Origin: Pinguiococcus pyrenoidosus
Lineage: Eukaryota > Sar > Pinguiophyceae > Pinguiochrysidales > Pinguiochrysidaceae
Direction of reading: 5' to 3'
DNA length: 20,732 nucleotides
NCBI GenBank assembly: GCA_019677205.1
Contig: JAAMXY010001365.1
Location: 7,005-27,736, forward strand
In this document: piece after piece, positions 16,998-20,732 of the stretch
Position numbering within the stretch: position 1 is the stretch's first letter
Layout: every line of letters begins with the position of its first letter
Program-made: the position numbers and the translations under genes
The notes under the pieces: model-generated
Database searches by the model: none
What the model saw: the letters and a program-made list of their open reading frames with translations, nothing else
Told to the model about the DNA's origin: nothing

Positions 16998-17806
16998 ATG
17001 TCTAACCGAAAGCGCGCGAGAGCGGCTGAGGAGCGCCCAGAGTCTCCTGAGTCCGAGTACGTTTCTGACGAGGCCACTCTGTCGCCCCCACACGTGCATC
17101 ATCTGACCAACTTTCTCTGTCTTTCTCTCGGTGTCTCTCTGCAGATCTACGGAGCAGATGAGCTCCGGCCACCGCGCGGGTCTGCACACCGCCGACTCCT
17201 TCAAGCGCGCGGAGGATGAGCTGCGCAGAGACAAAGCGGCCAAGCTCAGCAGGATGTCCGACGAGCTCAGCGGCAAGAATAGCGAGACGGTGTACCGCGA
17301 CCGCCAGGGCCGCAAGCTGGACATGCTGAGCGAGTTCATGCGGCAGCAGGAGGAGAAGGAGAGCAAGCGAGAAGCTGAGCGAGAGGAGTACGAATGGGGC
17401 AAAGGTATGAAAGGCGGAGTTTATGGAAATGGTTGAAAAACCAAAAGGCTGAGGAAATGCGTAAATTTGGCTCTGTGCGTCAGGCACGAAGCAGAAGAAG
17501 ATGGAGAAGGAGTACGAAGAGGAGCTGGAGAACATCCGAAACGAGCCCTTCGCAAGAGCGCATGATGACCCGCGCCTCGAGCGCATGAGAAAAGAGGAGC
17601 TGCGACCGGACGATCCGATGCTCGCGTACGTCCAGAAGCAGCGGGCGAAAACGGGCAAGTCCACCAAGAAGGCGTACACTGGCCCACCGCCGCCGCCCAA
17701 CCGCTTTGGGATCCCACCTGGATACCGATGGGACGGAGTCGACAGAGGAAATGGCTTTGAAGCCCGCGTCCTTGCGAAGACGAACGTGAGCAGGCTTGAA
17801 TCGTGA
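16998..17806 (+). CDS. BUD13: BUD13 homologue, RES-complex pre-mRNA splicing factor (three exons)
   Basis: Exons are 16998-17056, 17145-17404 and 17484-17806 (donors GTACGT and GTATGA), giving 213 aa. The family C-terminal region is complete in order: MSSGHRAGLHTADSFKRAED, SETVYRDRQGRKLDMLSEF, a charged helix ending EEYEWGKG, ENIRNEPFARAHDDPRLERM, DDPMLAYVQ, and the signature PPPPPNRFGIPPGYRWDGVD followed by RGNGFE. BUD13 is part of the retention and splicing (RES) complex of the activated spliceosome. The protein is much shorter than animal BUD13 because the long Arg/Ser-rich N-terminus is reduced to about 20 residues. The C-terminus is uncertain: either reading continues six residues past AKTN to a stop at 17806, or a strong donor (GTGAGC at 17786) is spliced to 17899, giving a 233-aa form ending at 17979. 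Confidence 0.92.
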
Positions 17807-18106
17807 GGCGTGCGGAAGACGCGGGGCTTAGGAAGACGCGGGGCTTTGGAGGCACGTGAAGCAAACGCATGCATCAACCTTCCATTCTTGTGTCGCAGGA
17901 TCGCTCATATCCTAGTCTGCTGCTCTTCGTCTGCGCCTCGATCTGCTGGAATCGTCTTGGCGACCTGCCCACGGAATGAAGCGATGGTGTGTTGCAACAG
18001 TGCTCACGTCGCCCCAGTGCTGAAACTATCCGCTACCAGTTGAAAGCTCAACTTCAGCGCCTCCGGCTTGGACCGCCCTGATGCGCCGGCATACCGACCT
18101 TCCGTC

Positions 18107-19898
18107 TTACCGACGTCTTGCCTTGCCATGCTCGATCTCCCGAGCGACTCGTTCAGCATGTGCTATTTGCTCCGGCGTGTACTTTGACGTGTCGAGAGCT
18201 GTAGTGTACACGCTTTCATCGATGCCCCAGTCCTCGGTCTTTGAAAACTGAGGCCGCGCCCGCACGTGTGCCTGCGCCTGCGCCTGAGCCTGCGCCTGAG
18301 CCTGCGCCTGCGCCTGCGCCTGCGCCTGCGCCTGCGCCTGCGCCTGCGCCTGCGCCTGCGCTCGGGCTTGCGGTGGCGCTTGCGCTTGCCTCGGAGGTTG
18401 CTGCAGCTGCTTCATCAGCTGAGGCGGATAGACGAAATGGATCAGCAACGAGCCACAGCGCTCTGCATCCACCGATTCAACAGCGGGGTGGCTTACCTGA
18501 CGCGTCGCTGCGGTTGCGTGATGCGCGGGAGCGGCGTTGTTGCCATGGTGGTTGGGAGCGCCCGTTCCATTGGTGTGCGGCACCACCTGCTGCGGGATGA
18601 CCATCCCAATGTCCTCGTACCAGAGAGGAAGATTGGCAGCCACGAAGCCCTGCATAAGCTGCGGGTGGGGGGAAGAGCTTAGCTACCTGTACGCCAAGGT
18701 CCTGGGGAGCCACCGGAGGCCCACCTGCAAACATCGATTGTCGCCGACGACTTGCACAGACACGCCGGACTGTGCCAGGAAATCGATCGCTCCGGCGTAC
18801 TGACTTGCGTCGCCAACGACCACCTGCCGCAGCGCGAATCTTAGCTTTGAAGGTGCTCAAGCTCCATGCCTTGACGAACCTTGGGGATGCCGTAGAGCTT
18901 GATGGCGCCAGCACTTAGCATCTCCGGTGCCGTCGTGACATAGATTGCGCAGCGCTTGTAGACGTGTGCCTGCCAAGTGCAACCCATATTGATGCCCATG
19001 TGAATAGGCCCATGTGAGTATGCCCAGGTCAATGCCCGTGTCTGCTCCGATCTTGACCCCGAGAGGATGATCAGCTTTGCTTTCCAAAGACGCTGTCGTA
19101 CCTTCTGCCTGCCGGCGTTCTCCAGGCAGTCTATGACTGCTGTTCGTGTGGCGCTTCTATCCTGCACGCGCTTGTTCCGTCCCTGGAAGTTTCCTGTCAG
19201 TCCCCTGGACCATCCTAGCACCAGCACAGAAGGTCGAAAGAGAACATACTCGTGATACAACGCGCTCGACGCCGTCGTCGCCAACGTATGTTAAAACACA
19301 GCCAATGGGAATTCCCTGGAAATCAACAAATCACGGATGAGGGGAGACACACCACCGTCTCCGGACGGGTTCTCCCGAACGATTACCCTTTCACGGGCTC
19401 CCTCGACCGCCTCCTTGAGGGCGTCTTCCAGGTGCTCGTTCACCGGGGGCGCTGTGCTCGGCGGGTAGTTCACGGCTGGTCGTGCCTGATTCCGTAGAGT
19501 CGTGAGATTCGTCCAAACATCTCACCAGCGCCGCAGGCATTTCTCTCTGGGTGCAAGGACTTATCCAGGTCGATCACGTAAAAATCGCCTCGCCAAGTCA
19601 ATCTGAAGAGAGCGCCCCAACAACTTACCACCACCGGTGCCGGCGCTGGCGCCAGGGGAGGCTGTACCGCCGGCTGCCCTTGTTGCTGCTGCGGCGGCAA
19701 CGGTGTCTCCCGCGGTCTCTGCTGAGGCCTCTGAGGTGCCGCCTCCCTCTTTTGCCGGCTCTGCACTCCTTTCTGGCCCTTGGGCGCCTTGTGTCCATTC
19801 TGCCGGCGCTGCGAGTTCGGCGGCCCTTGCGGAGCGCTGCTCACCGCGGGCTCATCTCGGACGATGCGAGGCTTGCCCTTCGCCCAAGCGCCTTGCAT
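18107..19898 (-). CDS. Pseudo-cytosine deaminase (Fcy1-like) fused to an Ala-Gln repeat and LsmAD tail (eight exons)
   Basis: Minus-strand exons are 19898-19629, 19485-19387, 19315-19250, 19182-19102, 18969-18880, 18823-18725, 18658-18497 and 18418-18107, all in phase 0, giving 392 aa. Residues 1-90 are basic and Pro/Gln-rich. Residues about 106-255 follow yeast cytosine deaminase Fcy1: EGARERGIPIG, GRNKRVQDRSAT, CLENAGRQ, AIYVTTAPEM, GAIKLYGIPKVVVGD, and VGDNRCLQLMQGF ending LPLWYEDIG. The zinc and catalytic residues are replaced: HxE by Thr159/Val161 and the two Cys of PCxxC by Glu188 and Ser191, so deamination is unlikely. An His/Asn-rich linker, 15 Ala-Gln repeats, and a C-terminal GIDESVYTTALDTS...AERVAREIEHGK follow. 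The last resembles the LsmAD motif of Ataxin-2/Pbp1, but no Lsm domain is seen. An extra coding exon (20062-19982) could join in frame at the 5' end. Function is unknown, possibly an RNA-granule scaffold. Confidence 0.82.
18271..18360. repeat. Hexamer tandem repeat, 15 copies, coding for (Ala-Gln)15
   Basis: Fifteen consecutive CCTGCG units, two as CCTGAG, occupy this stretch. Read on the minus strand they give alternating Ala and Gln in the last exon of the pseudo-deaminase/LsmAD gene. Near-perfect copies suggest recent expansion and possible length variation between strains. Confidence 0.95.
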
Positions 19899-20416
19899 CT
19901 GCGTTCAGCAAGTTTCATCAGGAGCGCTCGGCCATTTTCCCGCCTTTTCGCATTTCAAAACCGCCTAAAACGTCTCTCCACTTCTCTCTGCGCCGCTTTC
20001 AGGTCAGTGCCGAACCTCTCCTTCCGTCCAACGCTCTCCACCGCTTCTCTCTCACGAGTCATCACGGGAAACACCGCTGAAGGCACCACTTGAGCAACAT
20101 CGGGTGGAAAAGCTGCCTAGAATCTTCCGCACCGTCCGATCCACAACCTTCAATACTTGTGTCGGAGGCCACTGGACTGCTTCGCGCTTCGCCCAATGGA
20201 TCCGCAAGAGCCACAGAGGGAAAAGCGCGCACTGGCTCACCTTCGTTGCGACGTTAGCGGGGGTCGATGGGGGATGGACTCGGCGAGATGAAAAAACCGC
20301 GGGAAGAAGGCCAAGGCAACCATCTACCGGTGGGAATTATTATAAATTATCACAAAAATTGTTAATGTAAAATTAATTTGAACAATTTTCAATTATTTAA
20401 AACTGAAAAGTCATAT
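19899..20416. other. Upstream region of the pseudo-deaminase gene, with an AT-rich island
   Basis: On the minus strand GAACGCAG lies directly before the ATG at 19898 and could be a splice acceptor. If so, an ATG at 20062 gives a 27-codon charged exon (MTREREAVESVG and onward) ending at 19982, in matching phase 0 but with a weak GTGGAG donor. Positions about 20333-20416 are very AT-rich and contain no frame of interest. They would be the 3' flank of the gene entering from the right. Nothing else is recognisable. Confidence 0.35.
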
Positions 20417-20421
20417 TTATT
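20416..20421 (-). terminator. AATAAA polyadenylation-type signal overlapping a stop codon
   Basis: On the minus strand the sequence CAATAAATATG places AATAAA across the proposed TAA stop of the right-edge gene, followed by the AT-rich island. Its position supports a minus-strand transcript end here, though the hexamer alone is weak evidence. Confidence 0.35.
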
Positions 20422-20732
20422 GTCCCATTCTGGCGAGCCCGAGGGTGTGACGGAAGGACAGCAGGGGCGCTAGAGGGGGAAGGAGCAAAAGTTCGGTGCG
20501 ATGCAGGTCATGGCGACGGCGATGGTGATGGCGATGGCGATGGCGTGAGAGGGACTTCAAAGCCCTGACACCGCTGCTCTCCAGCACAAATCGTTTGATC
20601 TGATACTTCTCTTGTCACGCACGAGCTCGGTCTCGCAGTCCATGGTCCTTTCTCAAACCTTCTGGGAAACCCTTCTGGGCTTCCCGACGGGGTCCAAGTC
20701 CAAGCATTGGGAGGTGCTGTACAGCTCACCAT
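20417..20732 (-). CDS. Possible 3' end of an unidentified gene entering from the right edge
   Basis: On the minus strand a frame reads GELYSTSQCLDLDPVGKPRR then VSQK up to 20659. It can be spliced through a 59-nt intron (donor GTTTGA at 20658, acceptor GTATCAG ending at 20600) to an exon from 20599. That exon reads IKRFVLESSGVRALKSLSRH and ends with a stop at 20419-20417. Both segments keep the frame and the intron size fits others here. The His-Arg run from a hexamer repeat looks less like normal protein, so the true stop could be earlier with another acceptor: acceptor GACAAG gives a 17-codon tail with an earlier stop. No family recognised. The rival frame ending in Ser-Pro repeats is a weaker alternative. 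Confidence 0.35.
20510..20545. repeat. Hexamer tandem repeat (ATGGCG), six copies
   Basis: Six units of ATGGCG with variants ACGGCG and ATGGTG. On the minus strand it reads as His-Arg or Ser-Pro dipeptides depending on frame, at the uncertain end of the right-edge gene. Confidence 0.9.

Noticed and set aside
18107-18655. LsmAD part as a separate intronless gene
   Set aside because: Its left part (LMQGF...LWYEDIG) is the missing C-terminus of the deaminase fold, and all junctions are phase 0, so one fused gene explains the data better.
1-20732. Bacterial or viral origin, CRISPR arrays, insertion sequences, tRNA or rRNA genes
   Set aside because: I saw no spaced direct repeats, transposase-like frames, tRNA cloverleafs or rRNA sequence. 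Spliceosomal introns and eukaryotic protein families occur across the whole window.

Overview
The window is nuclear DNA from a eukaryote, most likely a single-celled alga with a complex (secondary, red-derived) plastid. The reasons are spliceosomal GT-AG introns in most genes, eukaryote-only families (40S protein uS9/RPS16, BUD13, exostosin-type GT64, LYR-type SDH assembly factor, TRAF-type zinc fingers), and one protein with a signal peptide whose predicted cleavage lies just before a Phe (Ala-Phe-Arg-Ala-Pro), the hallmark of import into red complex plastids. The DNA is GC-rich by eye, with two conspicuous AT-rich islands. I cannot name the species. Genes are compact, lie on both strands, and have short introns (about 50-120 nt; the longest seen are 263 and 416 nt).

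Layout, left to right: a TRAF-type zinc-finger gene running off the left edge (-); a plastid-targeted DUF1118/RIQ-like membrane protein (+); a RecA-fold-like hypothetical resembling SWSAP1 (-); 1.2 kb without a clear gene; a very large signalling gene (+, four exons, 1917 aa predicted); a nine-exon GT64 glycosyltransferase (-); 0.8 kb unresolved; SDHAF3 (-); RPS16 (+); a Myb/SANT-like nuclear protein (-); BUD13 (+); an eight-exon fusion of a degenerate cytosine deaminase with an LsmAD tail (-); and the end of a gene entering from the right edge (-). Neighbours are mostly divergent or convergent pairs sharing short intergenic spaces. I see no operon-like logic joining the functions.

The outstanding object is the 1917-aa protein at 5088-11103. 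It has the layout of a transmembrane adenylyl cyclase (membrane bundle, cyclase homology domain, membrane bundle, cyclase homology domain), but both cyclase domains appear to have lost the metal-binding aspartates. It continues into an AGC-type Ser/Thr kinase whose activation segment, between DFG and APE, is interrupted by about 380 residues holding a complete bacterial-type response-regulator receiver domain with all phosphorylation residues. This looks like a receptor in which a phosphorelay could directly gate a eukaryotic kinase. The second unusual object is the pseudo-cytosine deaminase with all zinc ligands and the catalytic Glu replaced, fused to an Ala-Gln repeat and an Ataxin-2-type LsmAD motif.

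Exon boundaries were worked out by eye from splice motifs, reading phase and family similarity. No alignment, transcript or database search was run.
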